A stretch of 63,176 bases of DNA from JBMOLL01 sp049325415 (GTDB lineage: Bacteria; Bacteroidota; Bacteroidia; Bacteroidales; GCA-2748055): NCBI GenBank assembly GCA_049325415.1, contig JBMOLL010000076.1, forward strand, positions 1 to 63,176. The letters are read 5' to 3'. This document shows positions 37,683-47,304 of the stretch, piece after piece. The stretch's first letter is position 1, and each line of letters starts with the position of its first letter. The position numbers and the translations under genes were made by a program. The notes under the pieces were generated by a model, which was given only the letters and a program-made list of their open reading frames with translations, had not been told where the DNA came from and did no database searches.

Positions 37683-38585
37683 TCAGAGTTTCCTGCAATA
37701 GATCCGCTGCATATCATGCATGTTCAGGTGAACGTAGAGTTTGTTCAGCCCGAGTTTCAGAGCGAGCTTATTGAAAAACTCTTTTTTCCCCAGCATAATA
37801 CCGATATTGTGGAAAAGGCGGTCAACTGTAAGTGTCCTCCCCACTTTATCGTGCCTGATCACCTCAAAACCCTTGCTTTCAGCCAGGTCCCTGAGGCTCT
37901 TTTTCGTGAAGAAAAAGATATGGCCGTTGCAGCGCATACTTCTTTCCCTGTGCTTTAAGAGTTTAAAAGTGAGAGAATCATAGGTCGGGGTTTCGAGGAC
38001 CATGATACCTCCTTTCCGGAGAACATCATGACATTTCTGAACAAAGGCTTTCGGATCGTAAACATGTTCAATTACATGAAAGGATACGACCACATCAATG
38101 CTTCCGTTATCGATGGGTGAAACCTCAAAAGGCGTTGATAAAACCGTCAGACCGAATTCCCGCTCCGAATAAAGCCGGGGTAAGGGCAGCGGTTCAATAC
38201 CGATGACATTCCATCCTCTCTCCTTGGCTCCGTGCAGAAAAACCCCGGTGTAGGATCCCACATCAAGAAGGGTGCCTTTCTCAAACTTTTCAAGGTAATC
38301 GAGTACCCGGGCATAGTCCTTCTGCTGAACGTATTGTTTTTTCAGATACTGGTTTTTCTCAGGAATAAAACCGACCAGCTTCTGTTCCATTTCTTCCTTG
38401 TCAAACTCGATCTCTTCATCAGCTGAAACCTTTCCGTCGACTGTATGAGTGGTCTGGGGATTTGCATAGATCAGACCGCAATGCTTACACTTTACAACCC
38501 GGTGGATCTGAGCCTTATTCTCCGGAAACAGGACCGTATAGTCATCTGCGCCGCAATTGTTACACTTTACATATACTTTATCCAT
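37683..38585 (-). CDS. SAM-dependent class I methyltransferase with N-terminal zinc ribbon
   Basis: About 300 residues from the ATG at 38583-38585 (a TTG two codons earlier is possible). The N-terminus has a zinc ribbon (CNNCGADDY ... CKHCGLIYANP). The Rossmann methyltransferase domain follows, with LLDVGSYTGVFLHGAKERGW and IGIEPLP near residue 110, and VVSFHVIEHVYDP near 170. This pattern is typical of sugar C- or O-methyltransferases and related EPS enzymes. The acceptor is unknown. It stands alone on the minus strand between terminators. Confidence 0.88.
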   Translation of the reverse strand: MDKVYVKCNNCGADDYTVLFPENKAQIHRVVKCKHCGLIYANPQTTHTVDGKVSADEEIEFDKEEMEQKLVGFIPEKNQYLKKQYVQQKDYARVLDYLEKFEKGTLLDVGSYTGVFLHGAKERGWNVIGIEPLPLPRLYSEREFGLTVLSTPFEVSPIDNGSIDVVVSFHVIEHVYDPKAFVQKCHDVLRKGGIMVLETPTYDSLTFKLLKHRERSMRCNGHIFFFTKKSLRDLAESKGFEVIRHDKVGRTLTVDRLFHNIGIMLGKKEFFNKLALKLGLNKLYVHLNMHDMQRIYCRKL

Positions 38586-38725
38586 TCTCAATTAAATAAT
38601 TATTACTATTGGGTGATCCGATACTGCCATTTCTAAATAACAGAAGTGGCTTATCGTTCAAAATTAACAGAATTCGATTATTATTCCTCTTTTAGCACGA
38701 TTATAAGCCCTGAAGAACCGGGAAT

Positions 38726-38755
38726 TAAAAAAAAGGGTGCCAGAATCGGCACCCT
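38726..38755 (-). terminator. Rho-independent terminator of the 38780 lipoprotein gene
   Basis: An 8-bp stem (AGGGTGCC/GGCACCCT), a 6-nt loop and, on the minus strand, a run of nine T residues follow the stop codon by about 25 bp. Confidence 0.9.
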
Positions 38756-38779
38756 GACAATATCCCAAAATTACAGAAA

Positions 38780-39769
38780 TTACTGGCAAAGTTTGTAGTT
38801 CTCAATAAAATAGGTCCACCTGGTGGCATCATAGATTCCGCCTTCTCCTCCGGTCGACAGATAATCTCCGATGGGAACCGAGAAGAAATGATAGGAACTG
38901 GTTTCCAGATCCTGGTAGGGGAATGACAGATAATCGGGGCAGCTGGAACTTAAATAGGTATTGAGCTCATCTTTGCTTCCGACAAACAGATACGACTTAT
39001 TAATGATATTCGAATATAATGCCTTCGCGGTAAAGGTCAGCTGGTCATCGACAAGTTCAACATAAACCGAACCGATCGGATAGCCTCCGTAGGGAGATAC
39101 GATACTGTAGGTCTCGCTGGTAAAACTGGCCAGATCGATCTCATTGTAGCCAAAGTAAGCTCCCCAGTCACAACCCTGGGCAAAAAGAGTACCCGTGGTG
39201 GTTCCGAAAGACTGGAAATAGGATTTCAAGGCGAAGATGACAGATCCTTCCTTTTCTCCGCTTTTACCCCAGGCAGTCTCGTTGAAAGTACCGTCTTCAC
39301 TGATCACAACAGCATGTGCAAAAATATCCAGATAACCACCATCTGCATTAAGTTCACCGATGGGAATTTCGTGAATAACCGTTGCAAGACCTTCACCACT
39401 GTAGCTGTAGGGGAAATGACCAATAACCGGATTACCCTTTTTATTTACAGGCAGCTCAGCAACATCACCCAGGAAAAGATGGGTTTCAGAAATAAGGTAA
39501 CCTTCAGCAGCCACGTACTTAACATACACGTTAGTTGCATTGTTGGCTACCACAACTTTACCGACGTTAATACTCTGACCGGCGATCAGGTCAAATGATT
39601 TGGTCACACAAACATCGGCGGGCAGTTCATCTACAAAAACCGGATTAACAACCAGGGCTTTTAATCCGCTTTCCGGAGAAAGACCGTTATTCTCCTTTTC
39701 ACAGGAAGTAGTAAGCAACAGGGCAAATACTACTGCCAGGCCAGCTCCAAATCTGATAATCGTTTTCAT
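38780..39769 (-). CDS. Lipoprotein with two copies of an unknown domain
   Basis: A 329-residue protein with a lipoprotein signal (LLLTTSC, Cys near residue 23) followed by acidic residues (EKENNG), as in surface-exported Bacteroidota lipoproteins. Two similar segments can be seen: LISETHLFLGDVAELP ... FPYSYSGEG ... VIHEIPIGEL, and INKSYLFVGSKDELN ... FPYQDLETSS ... FFSVPIGDYL. The domain is not known to me. It lies between EPS-related genes as an isolated transcript with its own terminator. It may bind a carbohydrate or matrix component at the surface, but nothing proves this. Confidence 0.8.
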   Translation of the reverse strand: MKTIIRFGAGLAVVFALLLTTSCEKENNGLSPESGLKALVVNPVFVDELPADVCVTKSFDLIAGQSINVGKVVVANNATNVYVKYVAAEGYLISETHLFLGDVAELPVNKKGNPVIGHFPYSYSGEGLATVIHEIPIGELNADGGYLDIFAHAVVISEDGTFNETAWGKSGEKEGSVIFALKSYFQSFGTTTGTLFAQGCDWGAYFGYNEIDLASFTSETYSIVSPYGGYPIGSVYVELVDDQLTFTAKALYSNIINKSYLFVGSKDELNTYLSSSCPDYLSFPYQDLETSSYHFFSVPIGDYLSTGGEGGIYDATRWTYFIENYKLCQ

Positions 39770-40249
39770 CTCTTTTGATTTAAATTATTTGTTCGCTTTA
39801 TTACACAGAACGACACGGTAAAGATAAACCATTCAAGTCTTGTTTTTCAGATGATTAAACTGCGTTCTGATCAGATTGGAAAAGGGTAATTCCAAATTAC
39901 GGAATTACATGATGACAATATTTTAGGCGTTGCAGGTCGAAAATATAAGGATATGACGTTTCTATCATCGATTTATCGCTTTTTATTGCAATAATTTGAC
40001 CTTCTGTCAATATCATCTCCCGGAGATCAATTGCCCCTTTTCAGGGACCGGACCTTCAATTCTTGTGACTTAATTATATCCAATTCCGACTTTCCGCACG
40101 GAATTTCTGGTGTTCAAGCCTCCCTTTAAAAACCTTCAAAACGCAGGTGTATGTAGCTTGTTTTTCGACCAGCATTCGAAAAATACAGGTTATGTATTTG
40201 ATTATGTGTTTATTATAAGGGTTGTGGAAATGAAGATTTCATTCTCCAG
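39770..40249. other. Gene-free spacer, 480 bp
   Basis: AT-rich DNA holding the promoter region of the lipoprotein gene and the 3' flank of the beta-helix lipoprotein at 40250. No ORF, RNA gene or strong hairpin could be supported. Confidence 0.45.
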
Positions 40250-41965
40250 TCATTCTCCTTTATACTGAACGGCTCCCAGGCTAGGTGGAAAAGTGACAGG
40301 ATTGTTATACAGATCACGATCAATTTGTTCAATGCGCTCTCCTGCACCTCTTGCCACTGAAAATTTTGACAAAGCAAACTGAAAATCGTGCATTTCGAAG
40401 AGCGGATCACAGGGTTCGGGTGAGTGTTGATCGAAATCCGGACATGTTTGCAGATAATTCTTCCACTCGGAAGCATTGAAATAGCCATGATATCCTCCTG
40501 TGAAATTCTTTTCAGGAAATTTCTGATAATAAAGGTTATAGTCCTTACGGAGGTAGGAAGATTCCCGGAAGAACATCAGCACTCCGTGATCCTCAATTTC
40601 TGGCGGCAGATCGAGATAGAAGATATTGTTCCGGAGATCAACCCACCGGGTAAAATTAAAGGAAGCCGAGGCATAGGGAGGGGGGATCCCGTTCTGATTG
40701 AAGCCGTAAATGGTATTGTTCCAGACATATACCGTATCCCCGCCTTCCGTCAGGATATGCCTGCCTGTAGCGCCTTTGAAGAGATTATTGTAAATATATA
40801 TGTTGTTGATCTGTGCGCCTCCGGCCTGGATAAAAAGCTGGTTGGAAGTGTGATTGTTTCTTACACCAACCACCAGGTTGCTGTCTTCTTCTACAAGATT
40901 GTTGTAAAACCATACGTCGGTTATAACCGATCGCCTGCATCCGGGCATTGCCGCAAGATCCAGGGAAGTGGTATGCTGTCCGTTCCTGAACCGGCAGTTC
41001 CTGACAACAATATTCCTATGTATGCGATTCCGGGGCAGTATATTAAGTTCAGCAAGCTTTTCCAGCAACCATCCTGCCGGGGTAATATCCAGTATTTTCG
41101 GTGAATAAAGGTTATAGGAGATTCCTCTGCGTCCACAGTCATTTATCTCACAGTTTTCGACAAGCAGACCCGAATGTGCAACGGAAAGCCCGTAGGAGGC
41201 ATCTCCCCCTTTCACGCCAATCCATCCCACGTGCATATGACGGAAAACCAGGTTCTCCGCACGTGTACCCGACCATCCACCATCAAAGCCCATGCTTCGT
41301 GAAAAGAAAAGATCTATCCCTGATATTTCAATATCCCCTGCCGGACGCCACTTCCTGGTCCTGATACAGCTCTTTCTTTCAGGATTTTCAATCGCACTAA
41401 AGCGCTTTCCGGGATCGGAACCGGAATAAATATAAAGATGTCCCCTTCGGTGGGTCCATTCGAACTCTTCTTTCAATTCTTCCGGATTATCACCGTCTCT
41501 TTTCCTGAAACCCCAGAATATCTCCCCCTGCCTGTCGACAAAAAACAGCTCTGCGTCATACCTTCCCCGGAAGGGATCCTTCACTCTTTCAGTACTTTTC
41601 CAGACTCCCGGAATCCCTGAAGGCTTCCACTCCAAACAGACCTCCGATCCCAGGATCCGGGGATTTGATCCCTGCCCGTAACGCGAAAACACCAACGGGC
41701 GCCCTGCATTTCCTGAATGCCTGATATACAGGGTTTCCCTCCAGGTGCCCCCTGCTTCAAGAAGGATGGAATCTCCCGGAATCAAGTCACAACGATTGAG
41801 CCTTTCCAGCGTGCGCCATGCCGACTCCCGGGAAAGACCATCAGCATGGTCATTCCCGCTGTTGCTCACATAAAAGGCATGGGGTTCACTCCTTTGTTGA
41901 CAGGCCGTCAGCAAAATAAGCACCGAAAAGGCAGCCAGCATTCTCACGGCACTGGGCAACAGCAT
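40250..41965 (-). CDS. Beta-helix lipoprotein, paralog of 41977 and 35626
   Basis: A 571-residue lipoprotein (LLTACQQ, Cys near residue 22). It opens with FYVSNSGNDHADG and SAWRTLERLN, the same start as its paralogs. The solenoid region is marked by IVVRNCRFRNGQHTTSLDLA, YIYNNLFKGATGRHI and VWNNTIYGFNQNGI. There is no T9SS tail, so it is kept in the membrane. The gene follows its paralog after 11 bp in the same operon. It probably acts on the EPS in the periplasm or at the surface. An internal Met at residue 9 is an alternative start. Confidence 0.85.
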   Translation of the reverse strand: MLLPSAVRMLAAFSVLILLTACQQRSEPHAFYVSNSGNDHADGLSRESAWRTLERLNRCDLIPGDSILLEAGGTWRETLYIRHSGNAGRPLVFSRYGQGSNPRILGSEVCLEWKPSGIPGVWKSTERVKDPFRGRYDAELFFVDRQGEIFWGFRKRDGDNPEELKEEFEWTHRRGHLYIYSGSDPGKRFSAIENPERKSCIRTRKWRPAGDIEISGIDLFFSRSMGFDGGWSGTRAENLVFRHMHVGWIGVKGGDASYGLSVAHSGLLVENCEINDCGRRGISYNLYSPKILDITPAGWLLEKLAELNILPRNRIHRNIVVRNCRFRNGQHTTSLDLAAMPGCRRSVITDVWFYNNLVEEDSNLVVGVRNNHTSNQLFIQAGGAQINNIYIYNNLFKGATGRHILTEGGDTVYVWNNTIYGFNQNGIPPPYASASFNFTRWVDLRNNIFYLDLPPEIEDHGVLMFFRESSYLRKDYNLYYQKFPEKNFTGGYHGYFNASEWKNYLQTCPDFDQHSPEPCDPLFEMHDFQFALSKFSVARGAGERIEQIDRDLYNNPVTFPPSLGAVQYKGE

Positions 41966-41976
41966 CCGGAGCCAGA

Positions 41977-43653
41977 TTATTTTGTTTCTTCCGGGCTAAA
42001 CCGTATAGCGCCCAGATCAGGCGGATTATTAACCGGATCACCATAGAAATCCGTTGTGATCATACTGATCGGTACTCCGGCACCTATCGCTGGAGAGCCC
42101 GGCCTGAGATGAAAGTCATTCCTGTTATCGACAAACTGAGGGTCGGCCGGAACAGGAGAATGCTGCTCAAAAAGCGGGTTCCGGCTTAAGTATGTCCCCC
42201 ATTGCTGGGTGTTCCAGTAACCCACGCTCCCGTCCTGAGCATTATTTACCCGGTGCGTGGAAAAATGTCGCTCCGTACCGGGAAAAAGGCTGTAATAAAG
42301 ATTGTAATCCTTCCGGATAAAACGGCCCGGAACATAGTACATCATCACGCCATGGTTGTTCAGGCTTATATTACCAAGATTATCATAAAGGATGTTGTTC
42401 CGGTAATCAACATTGCGCGCATGATTCAGGCCCACATTACTGTAGGGGCTTTTGCTTATATTTTCGTTGTGACCGAAAATAGTATTGTTCCAGATGAAAA
42501 CGGAATCTCCGCCTTCGATCAGAATATTCCGGCCGGTTGAACGGTTAAAGATGTTGTTGTAGATGTAAACATTGGAAATATAGCCGGCACCTTCCTGGGT
42601 AAAGATCTGGTTCGAAAGCTTATCCTCTCCTTCCATCAGGACTTCATGATCATCTATGTAATTATTATAGAAATAGACTTCCCTGATCGTATCTCCCTTG
42701 CATTCCTCCATCATGGCAAGATCAAGCGAAGTAGTATGATAGCCCCTTTTAAACACATTATTCCGGATTACGAGATTACGGATATTGATCTCCTCTCCGG
42801 CGGGTCGTTTTGTGTACATGTTTATAGAAATTGCCCGCCGGCCACAGTCGTTGATGACACAGTTTTCGACCAAGAAGTTGGAATGGAAAGCAACAATGCC
42901 ATATGCGGAAGAGGCCCCTTTCAGGCCGATATAGGCAATGTGGCAATTCCTGATGGTCAGATCGGTCTGCTTATACACCTCGGGATACCCGCTGTAATAG
43001 CCGCTCCTTTTGGAAAAGGCCATGTCGATCCCGTCGATCACAATATAACTCGACGCCTCGCTGCTGGCTGTAACACAGCGTTCTCTCTGGGGCACTTCAA
43101 CCCCGTCATAACGAGTTCCCGGATTATCTGGCGACCAGACATAGACAGCGCCGTTACTCCAGGTCCAGTCGTACTCTTTTTTTAGATTGGAAAAATCAGA
43201 AGTATATTCCTGAAAATCTCCCCAGATCACCGAATCCTTCACCAGAAACCAGATCTCCCCGCCATAGTATTTTCTCATATCCTCAAAGGTTCCCGATGCT
43301 TTCCAAACAGCTCCGGGCTTTACTGACTGCCAGTTCCCGGCCTTCTCGGACCCGATGAATCTAGGGTTTTTTCCGGTGCCATACCGGGTGTAGACCACCG
43401 GCTTACCTATGGCTCCGGGATCAACCTGAAGTGTACCCCTCCAGGTACTCCCAGCTTCAAAATACACGGTATCACCGGGAAGAAACCTGGCCGAATTGAC
43501 TTTGTCAATGCTTTTCCAGGCTGTTTGGGGCGACCGTCCATTTGCATTGTCATTGCCGTTGTTACTGACATAATAATGTCCCTGGGTTTTACTCTGACAT
43601 CCCGTGGAAATAAAGATGTGAAGGAAAATCAGGAGCGCTGTAATGTATTTCAT
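41977..43653 (-). CDS. Beta-helix lipoprotein
   Basis: A 558-residue lipoprotein (FISTGCQSK, Cys near residue 19). It opens with YYVSNNGNDNANG and TAWKSIDKVN and contains the beta-helix turns VIRNNVFKRGYHTTSLDLA, YIYNNIFNRSTGRN and IWNNTIFGHNENI, very close to the corresponding parts of the 35626 protein. It therefore shares fold, and probably substrate, with that secreted paralog but is membrane-anchored. It is encoded 65 bp after the acyltransferase gene and may belong to the Dlt-like operon. Confidence 0.86.
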   Translation of the reverse strand: MKYITALLIFLHIFISTGCQSKTQGHYYVSNNGNDNANGRSPQTAWKSIDKVNSARFLPGDTVYFEAGSTWRGTLQVDPGAIGKPVVYTRYGTGKNPRFIGSEKAGNWQSVKPGAVWKASGTFEDMRKYYGGEIWFLVKDSVIWGDFQEYTSDFSNLKKEYDWTWSNGAVYVWSPDNPGTRYDGVEVPQRERCVTASSEASSYIVIDGIDMAFSKRSGYYSGYPEVYKQTDLTIRNCHIAYIGLKGASSAYGIVAFHSNFLVENCVINDCGRRAISINMYTKRPAGEEINIRNLVIRNNVFKRGYHTTSLDLAMMEECKGDTIREVYFYNNYIDDHEVLMEGEDKLSNQIFTQEGAGYISNVYIYNNIFNRSTGRNILIEGGDSVFIWNNTIFGHNENISKSPYSNVGLNHARNVDYRNNILYDNLGNISLNNHGVMMYYVPGRFIRKDYNLYYSLFPGTERHFSTHRVNNAQDGSVGYWNTQQWGTYLSRNPLFEQHSPVPADPQFVDNRNDFHLRPGSPAIGAGVPISMITTDFYGDPVNNPPDLGAIRFSPEETK

Positions 43654-43718
43654 GACTTATTTTTTTACCAATGTTTAAAATCAACAATCAAACAACCTCC
43701 TGTCCTGCAGGTCCCCGT

Positions 43719-44765
43719 TCAGGTGAGATAGCCTCCCAGCTTCTGATAAAAACGGGAGTCTTTCGTCAACAAGTATCTTTCAGCCAGGTAGGTCTGGATG
43801 TAAGTAAGCAATACACTGAAAAATAGCAGGAAAACCGAACCGACTATACTGATCCCCAATCCGTATGTCCTGCCTCCGGTGATCACATCCCAGAGATAGT
43901 AGGCAAGGATATGCCACAGGTAGATCCACAGCGATTTGGAAGACAGCCATACAATGGCCTTCCTGTTAAACAGAGAGGTCAGTTGATGCCGGAAAAGATA
44001 AATAATATGAATGGCAATAAAGGAATAGGCTATGTAATATAGCCTTGGCGGATATTTATAAACCTGAGTCTGGACAAAGGAACCTTCTGTTTTAATCAGG
44101 TAGAAAGCAATTCCTGCAAAGACAAGGCCTGATACGATGGATATCAGCAGGACCGTTCTTTTGGATAATTCTCCCAGCTTGAATCCGTACAGATAAAGCA
44201 CCGAATAAGGAATAATTACGAATATTACGTTATCGAAAAAATCCCTGTAATTCTTTCCAATGATGCCTTCGGTAAAATAGAACGACGCTTCGTGGAAGGC
44301 CCAGGCCAGAATGAGGATCAGCATGTAAACTCCCGTATGGGTCACCTTTTTCCTGTAGGCAAGCGAGAACGGGGTGATCAGGGCCAGGATGAAATAAACC
44401 TTGAAGATCCATACAAATCCGGAATAAAGCGGATAGGACAGCAGGATGTCGATAAACTTAAAGGGATAGTCGACATGAAGCACCCGGGTAACGAAATACA
44501 GGAATGGATAAAAGAAAGTCAGGAATATCCATGCTGGAAAGACAATCCGGCTGAGCCTTTTCCTTAGAAAAGGTTTTACCTCCAGTTTCTTTCGCTGATA
44601 GATAAGGGAGTGCGTAAGTGCAGAGGTGATAATGAGCAGCGGGGTCCCGAAATTTCGCAGCTGATACAGCCAACCGGGGGGATCGGCATGGGCAACCATG
44701 ATTACAAGGATCCCCAGGAACCTCATCAGATCCAGACTAACATCTCTTTCCTTTTTTAACTCCAT
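43719..44765 (-). CDS. Acyltransferase family 3 membrane protein
   Basis: A 348-residue protein with about ten membrane segments. The opening DVSLDLMRFLGILVIMVAHA contains the Arg and His expected in family 3 acyltransferases (OafA/WecH type). It would transfer an acyl group to a sugar hydroxyl on the EPS. It is the last acyl-transfer gene of the cluster and lies 22 bp after the SGNH-like gene, indicating a shared transcript. Confidence 0.87.
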   Translation of the reverse strand: MELKKERDVSLDLMRFLGILVIMVAHADPPGWLYQLRNFGTPLLIITSALTHSLIYQRKKLEVKPFLRKRLSRIVFPAWIFLTFFYPFLYFVTRVLHVDYPFKFIDILLSYPLYSGFVWIFKVYFILALITPFSLAYRKKVTHTGVYMLILILAWAFHEASFYFTEGIIGKNYRDFFDNVIFVIIPYSVLYLYGFKLGELSKRTVLLISIVSGLVFAGIAFYLIKTEGSFVQTQVYKYPPRLYYIAYSFIAIHIIYLFRHQLTSLFNRKAIVWLSSKSLWIYLWHILAYYLWDVITGGRTYGLGISIVGSVFLLFFSVLLTYIQTYLAERYLLTKDSRFYQKLGGYLT

Positions 44766-44787
44766 TTCGTTTCTTTTTCCGGGATTC

Positions 44788-45810
44788 TTAATCCCCGTTT
44801 ACCGGGACCTGCGTACCTCCCGTATGTCTAATGACCGTATTTAACTTCTTCAGATCGGCAATGAACATTTCCTCAAATACCTCGGTTCCCTTTTTATTCA
44901 TATGGGAAGAGTTGTAGAAGTAGCCTTTTTCAAGACAGATCGGATCGGAAGAATAATCCAGGAATGGGATGCCGTATTTAGCAGAGAAATCCTGGTAATA
45001 ACGGATCACCTCGGCCCTGTTGTCGATAAATTCCTGTCCCTCAATATAATCAGGAGTAAGAACAAGGACCACATCGATTCCCCTCGTCTGGCAATCGGCA
45101 AGAAACACATCAAACAGGCGTATCGACTCGGGGTCCAGCTTTACATAATACTTGTCCATCATGGCCTTGGCTTTGGCAAATTCATCGGTCCACTCATAGT
45201 CGTTGGCTTTGAATCCTTTTACTCTTTCCGTACTTGTATTACCGAGTGAAAGCATGTTCTCGAAGGCTACGGTAACCGCTTCCGATTCGCCGATATATCT
45301 TACAAGCGGAAGAATATAGTCGAACTTTGAGAATCCCTGGTAACCGGTAGTATATTCCCGCACATTCTTCCTGTAGATGTAGGGCAGAAACTGTTCGTAA
45401 TTATAAAGATCGACCCGGGTGTAGAGGCTCAGCACATCCACCGACATAAGTATGATCTCAGGCTGTGGATTGTTTTCAAGGTATTCGAGATGACGAAGGT
45501 ATTCCATCCTGAAATTATGCCCGTCAATCCCGAGATTGTAACAGCTCAGACCCAGGCTGTCTTCAATAACCTGCGGATTGATGCCGGTCCAGGCTTTTGA
45601 CGATCCGTAGATAACAATTTTAGAATTCACCTGGCCGGAGTAAATATCGTTCCAGACGGGGTATTCACCGCAGGCAAACCAGTTGGATTTTTTTAAATTG
45701 ACTGAAATGATATAATCGACCGGGTAAGCCAGGACCATCAGCGGGAGAATGAAGATCAGTATCCTTTTAATATTTCTATTCATTGAATCGGCTTTTTTCC
45801 TTTTAATCAT
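44788..45810 (-). CDS. Membrane-anchored SGNH/AlgJ-like protein
   Basis: A 340-residue protein with one N-terminal TM segment (about residues 15-35) and an extracytoplasmic domain. IYGSSKAWTGINPQ near residue 70 resembles the nucleophile block of SGNH enzymes, and YNSSHMNKKGTEVF near 308 resembles the last block. There the usual Asp of the Asp-X-X-His dyad appears as Asn. With the adjacent MBOAT protein it forms a pair like DltB/DltD or AlgI/AlgJ and probably helps transfer acyl groups to the EPS. An alternative start is Met10. Confidence 0.78.
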   Translation of the reverse strand: MIKRKKADSMNRNIKRILIFILPLMVLAYPVDYIISVNLKKSNWFACGEYPVWNDIYSGQVNSKIVIYGSSKAWTGINPQVIEDSLGLSCYNLGIDGHNFRMEYLRHLEYLENNPQPEIILMSVDVLSLYTRVDLYNYEQFLPYIYRKNVREYTTGYQGFSKFDYILPLVRYIGESEAVTVAFENMLSLGNTSTERVKGFKANDYEWTDEFAKAKAMMDKYYVKLDPESIRLFDVFLADCQTRGIDVVLVLTPDYIEGQEFIDNRAEVIRYYQDFSAKYGIPFLDYSSDPICLEKGYFYNSSHMNKKGTEVFEEMFIADLKKLNTVIRHTGGTQVPVNGD

Positions 45811-45856
45811 TTTCCTTATGTTCCGCAGAATTTCAGGAAGTTAAAATGCTTTTCTG

Positions 45857-47293
45857 TCAGAACTGGAAATAAATAAAATTCGTTGTATTAAATTTTCCCA
45901 AAAACAAAACGATGACCAGGATAAGATAGTAAACCAGCATCTGAAGCCAGAAGGGTTTGCTGTGCACTATGTTCAAAAGGTCGTGTCCTTTTTCCTTCAG
46001 AATATCGGTAATGATGAGGATCAATGCAAAAAATCCCCCGATCAGGAGTTCTGTGGTCTTCAGTCCCAGATCTGTTACCGGCTTACTCCTGCTGAAATCG
46101 AAAAGGTGACCGGTAAAATAAAGCGCGTCACCCAGGCTGTGGGCAAAGAAAAATATCAGGGAAAAACTGAAAAACAGATAGGTGAAAATCCTGCTAAGGG
46201 TATTGTTCAGGGGGAGTCCTGCCTTTTCCCCGATCCGAAGTCGGGTTCTTTTGGTAAAGAACTCATAGTTGATGGCAATCCCCTGCAACAAGCCCAGGAT
46301 CAGGAAGGTCCACATCGGTCCGTGCCAGATCCCGATAACTAGAAAGGTCAGGAAAATAGCATAGACCGAAGCCCATTTCCCCCACCGGCGACGCTTGAAA
46401 ATAACCGTCTTAAAAATGTAATCGTTACACCAGTTGGAGAGGGATATATGCCATCTCCGCCAGAACTCCGACACATTCCGCGACAGGAAGGGACGGTTAA
46501 AGTTGTCGGTCAGGTTAATGCCAAAGAGCCTTGCGATACCCAGGGCCATATCGGTGTAGCCCGAAAAATCGGAATAGATATAGATGGCCTGGATCAGCAA
46601 AACAAACAACAGGGTCCAGCCCGAATACTCCCCCACATCCCCGTATACCTTATTGACCATGACACCCAGTCGCTCGGCAATCACAAGTTTCTTGAACATC
46701 CCGAAAAGAATGAGCCTGAAACCGGCAAAGAGATCCTCGTAACTGAATGGCCGGGGATTCCTCAGCTGGGGCAGGAAGCGTTCCGATCTTTCAATGGGTC
46801 CGCTGAGGATCTTGGGAAAAAACAGGTTATATATCAGGAAATACCCCAGGTGCTTTTCGGGTTGCTCCAGACCACGATATACGTTGATAACATAGCCAAT
46901 GCTCTGAAAAGTGAAATAGGAGATCCCGATCGGAACCAGGAGATCAAGGTAAGGCAGTTCCTTGTCGCTGAAGGAGTGAGCGATCCAGTTAACATTCTGG
47001 ATCAGGAAATCGATATACTTGTAAAATACGAGCTGACCGATGTTCAGAATCAGGAAAAGCAGGTAAAGTCTCTTCTTCCTGACCGGTTGGTCAACTTTCT
47101 TAATGATCCTTCCGAAAAAGTAATTTGCCAGGGCGAAGACCGTTGCATAAACAAGAAAGGAAACGGAATAATAGCCCAGATAGAACATGCTGCCGATCAG
47201 CAAAATACTCCATCGATACTTAGCGGGTAAAACGAAATATAACACTGTTGCCAGCAGGAGCAGCAACCACATCCATAGCGTACTGATAATCAT
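45857..47293 (-). CDS. MBOAT family O-acyltransferase (AlgI/DltB type)
   Basis: A 478-residue protein with about eleven membrane segments. Characteristic motifs are FPKILSGPIERSERFLPQL near residue 155, DFSGYTDMALGIARLFGI near 240, NRPFLSRNVSEFWRRWHISLS near 265 and the catalytic histidine in IGIWHGPMW near 320. It moves an acyl group across the inner membrane and onto a periplasmic acceptor. In this cluster the donor may be the acyl carrier protein at 53171. Confidence 0.93.
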   Translation of the reverse strand: MIISTLWMWLLLLLATVLYFVLPAKYRWSILLIGSMFYLGYYSVSFLVYATVFALANYFFGRIIKKVDQPVRKKRLYLLFLILNIGQLVFYKYIDFLIQNVNWIAHSFSDKELPYLDLLVPIGISYFTFQSIGYVINVYRGLEQPEKHLGYFLIYNLFFPKILSGPIERSERFLPQLRNPRPFSYEDLFAGFRLILFGMFKKLVIAERLGVMVNKVYGDVGEYSGWTLLFVLLIQAIYIYSDFSGYTDMALGIARLFGINLTDNFNRPFLSRNVSEFWRRWHISLSNWCNDYIFKTVIFKRRRWGKWASVYAIFLTFLVIGIWHGPMWTFLILGLLQGIAINYEFFTKRTRLRIGEKAGLPLNNTLSRIFTYLFFSFSLIFFFAHSLGDALYFTGHLFDFSRSKPVTDLGLKTTELLIGGFFALILIITDILKEKGHDLLNIVHSKPFWLQMLVYYLILVIVLFLGKFNTTNFIYFQF

Positions 47294-47304
47294 CGGGAAC
47301 TCGC

